Of a stretch of DNA of 64,000 nt, positions 25,951 through 36,846 are shown in pieces. Source of the stretch: Streptomyces sp. 840.1 (lineage in GTDB: Bacteria; Actinomycetota; Actinomycetes; Streptomycetales; Streptomycetaceae); contig NZ_RJUU01000001.1 of assembly GCF_003751445.1 (NCBI RefSeq), positions 5,632,001-5,696,000 of the forward strand. Direction: 5' to 3'. The notes under the pieces are model-generated. The model was not told the origin of the DNA and did no database searches. It was given only the letters and a program-made list of their open reading frames with translations. The position numbers and the translations under genes are program-made. Numbering within the stretch: the stretch's first letter is position 1; every line of letters begins with the position of its first letter.

Positions 25951-28900
25951 ATGACATTCACCCCCTCCGTTGCCGCCCGCCGGGCGAGACCCGCTCGTGC
26001 GGGGCGCAGAGCCCTCCTCATAGCGACCTCCGTCGCCCTGGTGAGCGGCGCACTGCTCCCCGCCACGGGCGCCGCCGCTGCCACCGGCCCGCTCCCGTCC
26101 ACCGGCCACCCGGCCGCCCCGGTCAAGAGCTACGACATCACCCTGCTCACCGGTGACGTCGTGCACTACTCCGACGGGGCCGGACAGCAGGACACCGTCA
26201 CCGTGGACCGCCCCGACGGCGCGACGGGCGGTGTCCACGTCCAGCAGGCGGGCGACGACATCTACGTCCTGCCCGACGAGGCGACGGCACTGATCGCGGC
26301 CGGCAAGCTGGACCGCCGGCTCTTCGACGTCACCGCGCTCGCGAAGATGGGGTACGACGACGAGAGTTCCGGCTCCATCCCGCTGATCGCCACCTACCCG
26401 GCGAGCAAGGCCCGTTCGCTGCCCGCCGCCCCCCGCGGCGCCAGGACGGCCCGCCACCTGGAGAGCATCCACGGCGCGGCGCTGCAGGCGGCCAAGACCA
26501 CCACCCGCGCCTTCTGGGACGACATCGCCGCCACGCCCGAGGCCCGTTCGCTGGACAACGGCATCGCGAAGCTCTGGCTCGACGGCCGGGTCGAGGCCGC
26601 GCTGAAGGACTCCGTCCCGCAGGTCAACGCCCCGCAGGCGTGGGCCGCCGGCTACGACGGCAAGGGCTCCAAGGTCGCCGTCCTGGACACCGGCATCGAC
26701 GCCGACCACCCGGACGTCAAGGACCGCGTGCTGGAGTCCAGGAGCTTCGTGCCCGGCGAGGAGGTCGACGACAAGAACGGCCACGGCACGCACGTCGCCT
26801 CCACCATCGCGGGCTCCGGCGCCGCGTCCGACGGCCTCAACAAGGGCGTCGCGCCCGGCGCCGGCCTGATCGTCGGCAAGGTGCTGAGCAACGAGGGCTC
26901 CGGCGCGGACTCCGGCATCATCGAGGCGATGGAGTGGGCGAAGGCCGAGGGCGCCGACGTCGTCTCCATGAGCCTGGGTTCCAGCATCCCGGACGACGGC
27001 TCGGACCCGATGTCGCAGGCCGTCGACTCCCTCTCGGCCGACGGCGGCCCGCTCTTCGTGATCGCGGCCGGCAACGCCTACGGGGCCGGCACCATCGGCT
27101 CGCCCGGATCGGCGGACAAGGCGCTGACCATCGCCGCCGTCGACAAGCAGGACAACCGCGCGGAATTCTCCTCCATGGGCCCGCTGACCCGCAGCTACGG
27201 CCTGAAGCCCGACCTCTCCGCGCCGGGCGTCGACATCAACGCCGCCGCCTCGCAGTCGGTCCCCGGCATGGAGGGCATGTACCAGAGCATGTCCGGCACG
27301 TCGATGGCGACGCCGCACGTCGCGGGTGCGGCGGCCATCGTGAAGCAGCGCCACCCCGACTGGTCCGGTCAGCGCATCAAGGACGCGCTGATGACCTCGT
27401 CGAAGGAGCTGGCGGACTACACCCCGTACGAGCAGGGCAGCGGCCGGCTCGACGTGAAGGCGGCGATCGACACCACGATCGAGGCGACCGGCTCCGTCGC
27501 CGTCGCGTCCTACGACTGGCCGCACTCCGCCTCCGACCCGGTCGCCGAGCGGACCATCACCTACCGCAACACCGGCAAGACGGACGTCACGCTGGACCTG
27601 GCGACCGACACGGACGCCGACGCCTACACGCTCTCGGCGAAGCGGCTGACCGTTCCGGCCGGTTCCACCGCCGAGGCCGTCCTCTCGCTCGACCCGGCGA
27701 AGGTCGCGAGCGACACCACCTTCTCCGGGCAGGTGATCGCCAAGGACGCCTCGGGCGCCACCGTCGCGCACACCGGCTTCGCGCTCAACAAGGAGCAGGA
27801 GCTCTACGACCTGAAGATCGAGCTGCGCGACCGCGCGGGCAAGCCGATGGACGGGCAGGTCGTCTTCGCCGCACTCGGTGACCAGAACCTGGGCGTCGTC
27901 CCGGTGTCGGGCGACACCACCCTGCGGCTGCCGCCGGGCGACTACACCGCCTGGACCGCCGCCGACATCAAGGGCGACACCGCCGACTCGAAGGCCCTGG
28001 CCTTCCTGGCGGCCCCCGAGATCGTCCTCGACAAGGCGACCACCGTCTCCCTCGACGCGTCCAAGGCCCGCAAGGTCAGCGTGCGGACGCCGAAGGAGAC
28101 CGAGAACCGCCAGCTGCGCTACGACATGGCCCGCACCGCCCCGGACGGCACCCTCCAGCGCGACGCGTACCAGATCCCGCTGACGTACGACCAGCTGTGG
28201 GCGAGCCCCACCAAGAAGGTCAGCAAGGGCAGTTTCTCCTTCCTGACCCGCTGGCGGCAGGGCGAGAAGCTGGTCGACCTGACGGCCGGCGGCCATGACG
28301 TGCCGGTCGCCGTGCAGGGCGGATCGGCCGTGGCCGACGACAGCCGCAAGAAGCTCACCGCCGTCTTCGCGGGCGACGGCGCGGCCGCCGACTACCGGGG
28401 CATCGACGCCAAGGGCAAGGCCGTCGTGATCCGCAGCAGCACCGGGGTGCCCCCGGCCGACCGGCTCGCGGCAGCGGTCGCGGCGGGCGCGGGCGCGCTG
28501 TTCGTCGTCAACCGGGGCGACGGTGTGCTGATGGAGTCCTACACCGAGTACGGCACCACGGCGGGCATCCCGGTCGCCTCCGTGCGGCGCCTGGCCGGCG
28601 AGGAGCTGATCGCCGCCGCCCGGCACGGCAAGAAGGTGACCGTCGAACAGCGCAGGTACGCGCGGTACGTGTACGACCTGGTCGACCGGCACGACGGCAC
28701 GATCCCGGACCGTTCGCTGGCCTTCACCCCGGCCGTCCGGCAGCTGGCGAAGGTGGAGAACACCTTCTACGGCAACCGCGACGTCGTCGGCGGCGGCTAC
28801 CGCTACGACATCCCGGACTACGGCCCCGGCATCGGCTTCGAGGAGTACGAGAAGTACCCGGGCACCCGCACGGAGTGGGTCAACCCGCTGCCCGGTGCCT

Positions 28901-29703
28901 CGTTCTGGTACGAGAACCACTCGGTCCTCGGCGACGAGGGCTCCGGCGCCGCGCTGGAGGAGCGCAGCGGCAGCATGGACTACCGGGCGGGCGGCAGCTA
29001 CCGGGACTCCTGGTTCGCACCGGTCAGCCGCCCGAGGCTGGGCACCGGCTACTGGGGGCCGTTCCGCTCCTCGTACAACGACATCCAGTTCAACATCACG
29101 CCGTGGACGGACTCCGGAGCCGGCCACTCCGGCTCCATGCCCGACAAGGAGTACGACAGCGGCACCTACGCCTTCTTCCAGGGCGACACACTGATCAAGA
29201 AGGCGGCGGGCCGGGCCGGTTACGCCTGGGACCTGTCGCCTGAGAAGCTGCCCTACCGGCTGGTGCTCGACGCCGCGCGCGACGAGAAGCTCTGGAAGAC
29301 CTCGGTGCGCACGCACACCGAGTGGAACTTCGTCTCGGGTGCGATCGACCCGTCCGGACCGGGCCAGGCCGACATCCCGCTCCTTCAGCTCGACTACGGC
29401 GTCCAGACCGACCTGGCCGGTGACGTGAAGGCCGGGAAGACGACCGAGATCGGTCTCTCGTCCACCACGCAGGAGTGGCTGGACGGCGCCGTGAAGGCGA
29501 CGAAGGCCTCGCTGTCGGTCAGCTACGACGACGGCGGGAGCTGGAGCGCGGTGCAGCTGAAGAAGGACTCGGCCGGTTCCTGGACCGCCCGGTTCAAGAC
29601 CCCGAAGAAGGGCGCCACCGCGGTTTCGCTCAAGGCGCACGCCGAGGCCGGCAGCGGTTTCTCCGTGGACCAGGAGATCATCCGGGCCTTCGGACTGAAG
29701 TGA
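25951..29703 (+). CDS. Large secreted S8 family subtilisin-like protease
   Basis: A 1250-residue exported protein. An Arg-rich signal peptide ends near residue 45, followed by an inhibitor-like propeptide region. The catalytic triad is complete: Asp in VAVLDTGIDADHPD, His in NGHGTHVASTIAG, Ser in GTSMATPHVAGAA. After the catalytic domain come beta-sandwich modules and a protease-associated-like segment (VIRSSTGVPPADRL to GIPVASVRRLAG). Streptomycetes secrete several such giant subtilases for protein degradation. It is monocistronic: a strong terminator follows and a palindrome precedes it. Confidence 0.92.
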   Translation: MTFTPSVAARRARPARAGRRALLIATSVALVSGALLPATGAAAATGPLPSTGHPAAPVKSYDITLLTGDVVHYSDGAGQQDTVTVDRPDGATGGVHVQQAGDDIYVLPDEATALIAAGKLDRRLFDVTALAKMGYDDESSGSIPLIATYPASKARSLPAAPRGARTARHLESIHGAALQAAKTTTRAFWDDIAATPEARSLDNGIAKLWLDGRVEAALKDSVPQVNAPQAWAAGYDGKGSKVAVLDTGIDADHPDVKDRVLESRSFVPGEEVDDKNGHGTHVASTIAGSGAASDGLNKGVAPGAGLIVGKVLSNEGSGADSGIIEAMEWAKAEGADVVSMSLGSSIPDDGSDPMSQAVDSLSADGGPLFVIAAGNAYGAGTIGSPGSADKALTIAAVDKQDNRAEFSSMGPLTRSYGLKPDLSAPGVDINAAASQSVPGMEGMYQSMSGTSMATPHVAGAAAIVKQRHPDWSGQRIKDALMTSSKELADYTPYEQGSGRLDVKAAIDTTIEATGSVAVASYDWPHSASDPVAERTITYRNTGKTDVTLDLATDTDADAYTLSAKRLTVPAGSTAEAVLSLDPAKVASDTTFSGQVIAKDASGATVAHTGFALNKEQELYDLKIELRDRAGKPMDGQVVFAALGDQNLGVVPVSGDTTLRLPPGDYTAWTAADIKGDTADSKALAFLAAPEIVLDKATTVSLDASKARKVSVRTPKETENRQLRYDMARTAPDGTLQRDAYQIPLTYDQLWASPTKKVSKGSFSFLTRWRQGEKLVDLTAGGHDVPVAVQGGSAVADDSRKKLTAVFAGDGAAADYRGIDAKGKAVVIRSSTGVPPADRLAAAVAAGAGALFVVNRGDGVLMESYTEYGTTAGIPVASVRRLAGEELIAAARHGKKVTVEQRRYARYVYDLVDRHDGTIPDRSLAFTPAVRQLAKVENTFYGNRDVVGGGYRYDIPDYGPGIGFEEYEKYPGTRTEWVNPLPGASFWYENHSVLGDEGSGAALEERSGSMDYRAGGSYRDSWFAPVSRPRLGTGYWGPFRSSYNDIQFNITPWTDSGAGHSGSMPDKEYDSGTYAFFQGDTLIKKAAGRAGYAWDLSPEKLPYRLVLDAARDEKLWKTSVRTHTEWNFVSGAIDPSGPGQADIPLLQLDYGVQTDLAGDVKAGKTTEIGLSSTTQEWLDGAVKATKASLSVSYDDGGSWSAVQLKKDSAGSWTARFKTPKKGATAVSLKAHAEAGSGFSVDQEIIRAFGLK

Positions 29704-29723
29704 CCCGCTGAGGTCTGCTCTTG

Positions 29724-29762
29724 AGGCGGCCGCGCACCCCGGACCGGGGTGCGCGGCCGCCT
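29724..29762. terminator. Perfect 19-bp stem terminator
   Basis: The arms at 29724-29742 and 29744-29762 are exact reverse complements around a single central A (in RNA the loop will open by a pair or two). It is followed by the T-rich CTTCTTTACT. It ends transcription of the subtilase gene before the urease operon. Confidence 0.85.
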
Positions 29763-29944
29763 TCTTTACTATCCCTTGATGACTAAAATTTGTCTGCTTT
29801 GCCCGTATATAGTGGGTCATGATGCAAGAAAGGGACTTTTTGCGGTGCGGTGCGAGTTGCCAGGGCGCCACCCGGAGGCTTATAAGAGGGACGTGGCCAA
29901 GGCGATTCCGGGAATTCCGGGGACTGCCGCCATGGAGGTTTCCC

Positions 29945-30247
29945 ATGTTTCTCACTCCGTCCGACACGGAGAAATTGCTGCTGAGTGTTGCCGGAATGGT
30001 CGCCCGTGACCGGTGCGAGCGCGGCGTACGTCTGAACTACCCCGAGGCCGTCGCCCTGCTCGCCTGCTGGGCGATGGAACGGGCCCGCGAAGGGGCCCGG
30101 GTGGTCGACCTCATGACCCTGGGACGCTCCGTACTCACCCGCGCTGACGTGCTCGAAGGTGTTCCGGAGATGCTGCACGACGTCCAGGTCGAAGCGACCT
30201 TCCCCGACGGGCGCAAGCTCGTCACGATCACCTCGCCGATCCCATGA
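29945..30247 (+). CDS. ureA: Urease gamma subunit
   Basis: A 100-residue subunit with the full family pattern: [15 protein letters not shown], then [10 protein letters not shown], and [24 protein letters not shown] 29945 follows GGAGG and matches the normal N-terminus. The in-frame extension back to 29819 is rejected. Together with the beta and alpha subunits it forms the nickel urease that splits urea to ammonia and carbamate. Its TGA overlaps the ureB ATG (ATGA). Confidence 0.96.
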   Translation: MFLTPSDTEKLLLSVAGMVARDRCERGVRLNYPEAVALLACWAMERAREGARVVDLMTLGRSVLTRADVLEGVPEMLHDVQVEATFPDGRKLVTITSPIP

Positions 30248-30582
30248 TCCCCGGCGAGATCCGCACCGGATCCGGTGTACTCCACCTGAATTCCAGCCGT
30301 CGGAAAATTCAGCTCACCGTGGTGAACGACGGGGACCGGCCCATTCAGATCGGATCGCATTTCCATTTCTGCGACGTGAATCCCGCACTTTCCTTCGACC
30401 GGCCGCAGACCGAGGGATTCCGCCTCGATATTCCGTCCGGCACCTCGCTGCGCTTCGAACCCGGCGTCGGGGCGGAGATCACCCTCGTCGAACTCGGCGG
30501 ACGCGCGAGGGTGCCCGGCATCGTCGCCCGCACCGCGCCCTGGTCCAGGGACGCGGCAGACACCGCAACGGAAGGCGTGTGA
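30244..30582 (+). CDS. ureB: Urease beta subunit
   Basis: A 112-residue subunit beginning [11 protein letters not shown], with the family signatures [21 protein letters not shown] and GTSLRFEPG. It starts in the ATGA overlap with ureA. It has structural rather than catalytic residues. The stop is one base before the ureC ATG. Confidence 0.96.
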   Translation: MIPGEIRTGSGVLHLNSSRRKIQLTVVNDGDRPIQIGSHFHFCDVNPALSFDRPQTEGFRLDIPSGTSLRFEPGVGAEITLVELGGRARVPGIVARTAPWSRDAADTATEGV

Positions 30583-30583
30583 C

Positions 30584-32287
30584 ATGGCACAACTGACCCG
30601 CGCCGCCTACGCGGCGTTCTACGGACCCACCACCGGCGACCGCATCCGGCTCGCCGACACGGACCTCTGGATCGAGGTCGAGGAGGACCGCTGCTTCGGC
30701 GGCGACGAAGCGGTCTTCGGCGGCGGCAAGTCCATCCGCGAATCGATGGGCCAGGCCACCACCCCGCGCGCCGACGGCGCCCTGGACCTCGTCATCACCA
30801 ACGTCGTGGTCCTGGACCACTGGGGCATCGTCAAGACCGACATCGGCATCCGCGCCGGCCGCATCGTCGCCCTCGGCCGCTCCGGCAACCCCGACACCGG
30901 CGACGGCGTCCACCCCGAGCTGGTGATCGGACCCGGCACCGACGTCGTGTCCGGCGAGGGCCGCATCCTGACCGCGGGGGCCGTCGACACCCACGTCCAC
31001 TTCCTGATGCCCGAGACCCTCCACGAGGCCCTGGCCACCGGCACCACCACCGTCATCGGGGGCGGCACCGGAGCCACCGAGGGCTCCAAGGCCACCACCG
31101 TCACCCCCGGCGCCTGGAACCTCGCCATGATGCACCGGTCCCTGGACCGCGTACCGCTCAACATCATGCTGTTCGGGAAGGGCTCGACCGTCGGCGCCGA
31201 GGCCCTGCGCGAGGCCGCGCTCGGCGGCGCGGGCGGCTACAAGGTCCACGAGGACTGGGGCGCCACCCCCGCCGCCATCGACGCCGCGCTGAAGGCCGCC
31301 GACGCCTACGGCCTCCAGGTCGCCCTGCACGGCGACAGCCTCAACGAGGCCGGCTTCGTCGAGGGGACACTCGACGCCATCGCCGGACGCGGCATCCACG
31401 TCTTCCACGCCGAGGGCGCCGGCGGCGGCCACGCACCCGACATCATCAAGGTCGCCTCGCACCCCAACATCCTTCCGGCGTCCACCAATCCGACGCTCCC
31501 GCACACCGTCAACACCGTCGACGAACACCTCGACATGCTGATGGTCTGCCACCACCTCAACCCGCGCGTGCCCGAGGACCTCGCCTTCGCGGAGTCCCGC
31601 ATCCGCGCCGGCACCATCGCGGCCGAGGACATCCTGCACGACATAGGTGCCCTCTCCATCACCTCCTCCGACGCCCAGGCCATGGGCCGCATCGGCGAGG
31701 TCATCTGCCGCACCTGGCAGGTCGCCCACGTGATGAAGCAGCGCTTCGGCGACCGGGGCAGCGAACTGCCCGCCGACAACGAACGGGCCCGCCGCTACGT
31801 CGCCAAGTACACGATCTGCCCCGCCGTCGCCCACGGCATCGACCACGTCATCGGCTCCGTCGAACCCGGCAAGCTCGCCGACCTGGTGCTCTGGGACCCC
31901 GCGTTCTTCGGCATCCGCCCCGCCGCCGTGCTCAAGGGCGGCATGGTCGTGTACGCACCCCTGGGCGACGCCAACGCCGCGATCCCCACCACCCAGCCCG
32001 TCCTGCTGCGCCCCACCGCCGCCGCCGGGGCCGCCCCGCACCTCTCGGTCAGCTTCGTCGCCCCGGCCGCCCTGGCGGACGGCCTCGCCGAACGGCTCGG
32101 GCTCGAACGCGAACTGGTCGCCGTACGCCCCACCCGCCACCTCACCAAGGCGGACCTGCCCAACAACACCGCGCTCCCGGACATCCAGGTGGACCCGGAG
32201 ACCTTCGCCATTCACATCGACGGCGAACCCGTCGAGCCCGCACCCGCCACCGAACTGCCGCTGGCCCAGCGGTACTCCATGTTCTGA
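30584..32287 (+). CDS. ureC: Urease alpha (catalytic) subunit
   Basis: A 567-residue nickel amidohydrolase. All key residues are visible: nickel histidines in DTHVHF, the carbamylated lysine in [14 protein letters not shown], the histidine in [23 protein letters not shown], the flap cysteine in [10 protein letters not shown] and the aspartate in SSDAQAMGR. Length and order are standard. It is the third gene of the operon, with ureF starting on its stop codon. Confidence 0.97.
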   Translation: MAQLTRAAYAAFYGPTTGDRIRLADTDLWIEVEEDRCFGGDEAVFGGGKSIRESMGQATTPRADGALDLVITNVVVLDHWGIVKTDIGIRAGRIVALGRSGNPDTGDGVHPELVIGPGTDVVSGEGRILTAGAVDTHVHFLMPETLHEALATGTTTVIGGGTGATEGSKATTVTPGAWNLAMMHRSLDRVPLNIMLFGKGSTVGAEALREAALGGAGGYKVHEDWGATPAAIDAALKAADAYGLQVALHGDSLNEAGFVEGTLDAIAGRGIHVFHAEGAGGGHAPDIIKVASHPNILPASTNPTLPHTVNTVDEHLDMLMVCHHLNPRVPEDLAFAESRIRAGTIAAEDILHDIGALSITSSDAQAMGRIGEVICRTWQVAHVMKQRFGDRGSELPADNERARRYVAKYTICPAVAHGIDHVIGSVEPGKLADLVLWDPAFFGIRPAAVLKGGMVVYAPLGDANAAIPTTQPVLLRPTAAAGAAPHLSVSFVAPAALADGLAERLGLERELVAVRPTRHLTKADLPNNTALPDIQVDPETFAIHIDGEPVEPAPATELPLAQRYSMF

Positions 32288-32952
32288 TGGGCGCACTGGC
32301 ACCCCTGCTGCTGGGCGACGGACGGCTCCCGGTCGGCGCGTACACCTACAGCGCCGGCCTCGAACCGGCCGTCGTCGCGGGTCTCACCCGCGACAGTGTC
32401 CCCGCACTGCTGCGGGCCCGGCTGCACACCACCGCCCGCACCGAGGCGGCCGCGGCCCTCCTCGCCCTGCGGGCCGCACTGCGCGACCCGGTCGACTACG
32501 CGCCCGTGCAACAGGCCCTCGCCGCACGGACCCCGGCCGCCCCCCAGCGCGAGACCTCGGTGACGCTGGGCCGGGGCGTGCACCGGCTGGCCCGGCGCCT
32601 CGCCCCGGACCACCCGGCGGTCACCGCCCTGGGAGCCATGCGCCCCCGCCCCATGCGGCCGGTCGCGCTCGGCGCCCTCGGAGCCGTACTGAACGTCTCC
32701 GAGGAGGAGCTGGCGCACGTCGTCGTCTACGACGAGCTGCAGACCGTCGCCTCCGCCGCGCTGAAGCTCCTGCCCGGCGACCCGCTCGACTCGGTCGCCT
32801 GGGTCCTCGCCGCCGAACCCGAAGCGGCATCGGCGGTGGCCGCGGCCCTCGCCGTCCGGACCCCGGACGAGCTGCCCGCCCGTACCGCCGCGCTCACCGA
32901 ACAGTGGGCGCTCGAACACGCACGACGCGAACGGAGACTGTTCCTTGCCTGA
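32287..32952 (+). CDS. ureF: Urease accessory protein UreF
   Basis: A 221-residue all-helical accessory protein. The family's opening pattern is seen as [23 protein letters not shown]. UreF works with UreD and UreG as the activation complex that carbamylates the lysine and inserts nickel. Its ATG overlaps the last base of the ureC stop, and its end overlaps the ureG start by eight bases. Confidence 0.92.
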   Translation: MGALAPLLLGDGRLPVGAYTYSAGLEPAVVAGLTRDSVPALLRARLHTTARTEAAAALLALRAALRDPVDYAPVQQALAARTPAAPQRETSVTLGRGVHRLARRLAPDHPAVTALGAMRPRPMRPVALGALGAVLNVSEEELAHVVVYDELQTVASAALKLLPGDPLDSVAWVLAAEPEAASAVAAALAVRTPDELPARTAALTEQWALEHARRERRLFLA

Positions 32953-33670
32953 GAACGACACCACCCCCGAGCAGCAGCCCAACCCGCATTTCCACGAACC
33001 GCTGAACCAGCCCAGGGCCCTGCGCCTGGGAGTCGCGGGACCGGTCGGCACCGGAAAGAGCTCGATCCTGGCCACCCTGTGCCGGGAGCTCGCCGGCGAA
33101 CTCTCCATGGCCGTGGTCACCAACGACATCTACACCGACGAGGACGCCCGCTTCCTGCGCTCGGCGGGCGTGCTGCCCACCGAACGCATCCGCGCGGTCG
33201 AGACCGGCGCCTGCCCGCACACCGCGATCCGCGACGACGTCAGCGCCAACCTCGACGCCGTCGAGGACCTGGAGGAGGCGTACGGCCCGCTGGACCTGGT
33301 GCTCATCGAGAGCGGCGGCGACAACCTCACCGCCACCTTCAGCCCGGCCCTGGCCGACGCCCAGCTGTTCTGCATCGACGTGGCGGGCGGCGGCGACGTC
33401 GCGCGCAAGGGCGGCCCCGGCATCACCGGCGCCGACCTCCTGATCGTCAACAAGACCGACCTGGCCACCTACGTGGAGGTCGACGTGCCCGCCATGGTCG
33501 CCGACGCCGAGGAGGCCCGCGGCGGACTGCCCGTCCTCGCCCTGTCGAAGAAGGACCCGGACTCCGTCGCCGAACTCGCCGACTGGGTAAGGTCCCTGCT
33601 GGTACGTCACCGCTCCGGCACCCACATCCCCACCGACCCCGGCCCGATGGCGCCGCACAGCCACTCGTGA
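32945..33670 (+). CDS. ureG: Urease accessory GTPase UreG
   Basis: A 241-residue GTPase with a TTG start in the ureF overlap. The P-loop is [11 protein letters not shown], the nickel-binding CPH motif is in [11 protein letters not shown], and the guanine-specificity motif is VNKTDL. It supplies energy and nickel for urease maturation. The N-terminal 25 residues before the P-loop domain are polar and not rich in histidine, which matters because no ureE nickel chaperone is present in the cluster. Confidence 0.95.
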   Translation: MPENDTTPEQQPNPHFHEPLNQPRALRLGVAGPVGTGKSSILATLCRELAGELSMAVVTNDIYTDEDARFLRSAGVLPTERIRAVETGACPHTAIRDDVSANLDAVEDLEEAYGPLDLVLIESGGDNLTATFSPALADAQLFCIDVAGGGDVARKGGPGITGADLLIVNKTDLATYVEVDVPAMVADAEEARGGLPVLALSKKDPDSVAELADWVRSLLVRHRSGTHIPTDPGPMAPHSHS

Positions 33671-34383
33671 GCGACGCGACGGTCGTCGCCGTCGAGCGCG
33701 ACGGCCGGGACCGCCACCTCGCCCGCGAACTGCGGGGCGGCGACTTCCTCGCCCCCCGCCCGCTGCTGCCGTGCCCCGGCCGGATCCGGATCGCCCTGGT
33801 CGGCATCCGGGCCGGACTGCTCGCCGGCGACGAGCTGACCCTGAGCATCTCGGTCGGCCCGGGGGCGCACCTGGAACTGGTCGAGCCGGCCGGGCTCGTC
33901 GCCTACGACCACCGGGGCGGCTCGGCCCGCTGGCGGGCCCGCGTCGATATCGCGGAGGGCGGCGAACTCACCTGGCACGGGCTGCCGTTCGTGGTCTCCA
34001 GTGGGGCGGACGTCGAACGCGTCATGGACGCCCGGCTGGCCGCCGGGGCCCGGATGCTGTGGCGCGACACCCTGGTCCTCGGCCGCTCGGGGGAGCGCGG
34101 CGGGCGGATCCGGGCCATCACCCGGGTGACGTACGAGGACCGGGAGCTGCTGGTCGAGGACCTCGACCTCACCGACCCCGACGTGCGCGAGCTGCCCGGA
34201 CTCCTGGGCCCGAACCGCGTCATCGGCTCCGTCGCCGCACTCGGCGCGACCCCGCCCGGACCGCCGCACCCCTACCGGATGGACCTGGCCGGGCCTGGGG
34301 CACAGGTGCGGCTGCTGGACACGGTGGCGCCGGCCGTCGAGGCCGAGCTGAGCGCGGTCTGGGAGTCCTGGCTCACCCCCTGA
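33667..34383 (+). CDS. ureD: Urease accessory protein UreD
   Basis: A 238-residue protein starting at GTG in a GTGA overlap with ureG. UreD-type features include the beta-rich segment [19 protein letters not shown] and a central [26 protein letters not shown]. UreD (UreH) is the scaffold that docks the UreFG complex on the apo-urease. It ends the six-gene operon, which runs without gaps from ureA. Confidence 0.88.
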   Translation: MSDATVVAVERDGRDRHLARELRGGDFLAPRPLLPCPGRIRIALVGIRAGLLAGDELTLSISVGPGAHLELVEPAGLVAYDHRGGSARWRARVDIAEGGELTWHGLPFVVSSGADVERVMDARLAAGARMLWRDTLVLGRSGERGGRIRAITRVTYEDRELLVEDLDLTDPDVRELPGLLGPNRVIGSVAALGATPPGPPHPYRMDLAGPGAQVRLLDTVAPAVEAELSAVWESWLTP

Positions 34384-34399
34384 CGGCCGGCGAAAGGGA

Positions 34400-35632
34400 T
34401 CAGGCCCCGCCGGCCCGGCCCCGCCGGCGCACCGACGCCGCCGCGCACAGCAGCGCGGGCGCCGCCGACAGGGCGAAGCACAGCGCGAGGGGCAGCCGGC
34501 CGACGAGCAGCCCGACCGCCGCGGTGCCGCCCGAAGCCCCGGCGTTGAAAGCGGTGTTGACCCAGGCACCCGCCTGTGTGCGCCGGGCGGGGTCCACCGA
34601 CTCGTCCGCGATCAGGTAGGCGGTCGTGAGGGCCGGGGCGACGAACAGCCCGGCGACCGCGACCGCCGCCACCAGCGCGTACAGACCGGGCGCGAGTCCG
34701 GCGACCGTCAGAGCCGCGCCCATTCCCGCGGCCGCTGCCACCAGCCGCGTCCGGTTCGCCGACTTCCACCGGAGCGCCCCGTACGCCAGACCGCCGGCCG
34801 CGCTCCCGGCCGACAGGGCGGCCAGCACCCAGGATACCGACGCCGCCCGGCCGAGCTCCTCCGTGAACGCCACCACCAGCAGGTCGAGCGCCCCGAGGCA
34901 GAGCCCCACCGCGGCGGTCACCAGCACGGCGTGACGCAGCGCCGGGACGGCGTGCGGCCGCAGCCGGGAGGCGGCGGCCGCATCGGCCGGTGCCGGTCCG
35001 GGGCCCGCGTGCGCGGGCGGCACCGCAGGCGACGACACCAGCGCCGCCGCGCCCACGAACACCAGCACCGCACCGGCCAGCACACCGGCCGCCGGCCGGC
35101 CGGCGCGCACGATCAGGCCGACCAGCAACGGGCCGGTGACGTAGAGCAGTTCCTCGGCGACCCCGTCCAGGCTGTAGGCGCGCCGCAACAGCTCACGGTC
35201 GGGGACCAGCGCGCTCCACAGACTGCGCATCACCGGACCCAGCGGCGGCGTGCAGACACCGGCAGCCACGGCGAGCGCCCCCAGGGCGAGGGGCGGGACG
35301 CCCGGCCGCCAGGTGGCGAGGGCGAGTGCGCAGAGCACCGCCGCGTAGAGCCCGGCCATCGGCGGCAGGGCCCGGCGCGGCCCGTACCGGTCGATCAGCG
35401 CGGCACGGGCGGGGGAGAGGAACACGCTTGCGGCCCCGAACAGGGCCATGGCGCCGCCGGCCACCGCATACGAACCGGTGGCGTCCTTGATGGCCAGCAG
35501 CAGGGCGAGCGGGACGATCCCGTAGGAGAGCCGCCCGAGCAGCGCGGCACCGAAGGTGCGCGCGGCGTGGGGGGTGCGCAGGACAGCGGCGTACGAGGGC
35601 GCGCCCGTGGGCGCGGAAGGAGAGGTGAGCAC
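34400..35632 (-). CDS. MFS transporter
   Basis: A 410-residue membrane protein with about twelve hydrophobic segments. The loop after helix 2 reads ALIDRYGPRRALPP, a variant of the major-facilitator signature. GTG 35632 is chosen because GAGGA precedes it and it leaves a short cytoplasmic N-terminus. It runs convergent to ureD, 16 bp away. No substrate can be assigned; drug or metabolite efflux is typical of this type. Confidence 0.85.
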   Translation of the reverse strand: MLTSPSAPTGAPSYAAVLRTPHAARTFGAALLGRLSYGIVPLALLLAIKDATGSYAVAGGAMALFGAASVFLSPARAALIDRYGPRRALPPMAGLYAAVLCALALATWRPGVPPLALGALAVAAGVCTPPLGPVMRSLWSALVPDRELLRRAYSLDGVAEELLYVTGPLLVGLIVRAGRPAAGVLAGAVLVFVGAAALVSSPAVPPAHAGPGPAPADAAAASRLRPHAVPALRHAVLVTAAVGLCLGALDLLVVAFTEELGRAASVSWVLAALSAGSAAGGLAYGALRWKSANRTRLVAAAAGMGAALTVAGLAPGLYALVAAVAVAGLFVAPALTTAYLIADESVDPARRTQAGAWVNTAFNAGASGGTAAVGLLVGRLPLALCFALSAAPALLCAAASVRRRGRAGGA

Positions 35633-35697
35633 GATGACATTCCTCGTGAGGGCAGCGCCGGGACACGGCGGTGCGGGCATGCGGGGACACCGGAGTG

Positions 35698-35720
35698 CCG
35701 CACCCGGTCGACGGGTGCGG
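35698..35720. terminator. Stem-loop between nucleotidyltransferase and MFS genes
   Basis: CCGCACCCG and CGGGTGCGG flank a five-base loop. Relative to the minus strand it lies 47 bp after the nucleotidyltransferase stop and before the MFS start, so it probably separates the two transcripts. Confidence 0.5.
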
Positions 35721-35766
35721 TCAGTGCGGGGTCCTACGCACGAGGAGGCATCATGCGGGCAAATTA

Positions 35767-36846
35767 TCAGACCGGGAGGTGCTCGGGTGGTGGATTTCCG
35801 GAGTCCCCGGTGATGTCCGGACCGGCCGCCATCACGTCCTCGGCGGCCGCCCACAGCCGGGGCAGGAACCGGATGACCTCGGCACGGCGGGCCAGGATGT
35901 CCGCGGTGCCGGTGATCCCGGTGAGAGCGGCGACGGCCGCCTCGAACGCCGGCAGCCGCGCGGCGTGCAGCGCGGGGGCGTCCACGGCCAGCACCGTGTG
36001 GCAGCGGGCGAAGGTGGCGACGATCCAGAAGACCGCCTCGCGGTGGTCGCCCCGGTCCAGGAGTTCCAGGCTGCCGCCGACGGCGACGGGGCGCGCCTGT
36101 GCGGTGAGGTCACTGCTGAAGAAGAACGGCGTGCGCGCGACGGGGACCGTGGCGTCGAACGTCTCCGCCAGCTCGGCCAGATGGTGCCGTACCCGGTGCT
36201 CCGGGACGTCCGCGCAGCCGAGCAGCCCCAGCAGCTCCGGATAGAGCTCCGCCTTCCCGTACTCGGTCAGCACGTCGCGCACGGCCGGGTAGCGCAGCCG
36301 GACGGTGGGGTTGCGCAGGGCGGCGACCAGCAGGACGTGCGTGGTGACCCCGGTGGGGAACATCCAGGCCGGCACCTGCTCGTGGAAGGGCGCGGAGGCG
36401 TCGAACGCAGCGAGGCGGCTCTCGACCCGGTGCCGGGCGTCCAGACACCGGCGGCGTACCCAGCTCCGCCCGGCGAAGCGGGGCGCGACCTGCGCGTGCA
36501 GGGCGCGCAGCACGCCGGTGGGATCGTCGATGACCGTGTCGGTGCGGAAGCCGCCCGCCAGGTGGTAGGACGAGAGCACCTCCGCCGGGTCGCGGAGTTC
36601 GGCCAGCGGTACGTAGCTGATCTCCAGCAGGACGCCCTCGCAGCGGAGTTTGCCGGGCTTGGCGGGCGGTTCGTCCTGGGCCGTGACGACCATGACGTCG
36701 ATGTCGGACGAGGGTGCCAGCTCGGCGTCGTCCGGCCGGCCCACGGTCGACCCGCTGAAGTACGCGCCCCGGTAGCCGGCGGCGGGGCGGGCGTGTGCGG
36801 CCACCCAGCGGACCGCGGCGGCGCGTGCCGTTCCGACTCTCACCAC
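35767..36846 (-). CDS. Nucleotidyltransferase-domain protein
   Basis: A 359-residue soluble protein. Residues 15-70 hold a nucleotidyltransferase (polymerase beta-type) core: the GS motif in YFSGSTVGRP and the metal-binding SSDIDVMVV (DxD). A long helical C-terminal region follows, as in aminoglycoside-type or HEPN-associated transferases. GTG at 36846 has GAGGAG upstream; the long open frame beyond it is antisense to the next gene. Streptomycetes have several uncharacterised members. Its substrate is not known. Confidence 0.8.
   Translation of the reverse strand: MVRVGTARAAAVRWVAAHARPAAGYRGAYFSGSTVGRPDDAELAPSSDIDVMVVTAQDEPPAKPGKLRCEGVLLEISYVPLAELRDPAEVLSSYHLAGGFRTDTVIDDPTGVLRALHAQVAPRFAGRSWVRRRCLDARHRVESRLAAFDASAPFHEQVPAWMFPTGVTTHVLLVAALRNPTVRLRYPAVRDVLTEYGKAELYPELLGLLGCADVPEHRVRHHLAELAETFDATVPVARTPFFFSSDLTAQARPVAVGGSLELLDRGDHREAVFWIVATFARCHTVLAVDAPALHAARLPAFEAAVAALTGITGTADILARRAEVIRFLPRLWAAAEDVMAAGPDITGDSGNPPPEHLPV

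Noticed and set aside
29765..29944. Possible GlnR box before ureA (GTCAT...AGAAA)
   Set aside because: Urease is a known GlnR target in Streptomyces, but I could align only a poor single half to the GTnAC-n6-GAAAC pattern, so no site is claimed.
25897..29967. Antisense open frame of about 1350 codons opposite the subtilase
   Set aside because: Same GC-frame artefact; the sense frame has the full subtilisin triad and signal peptide.
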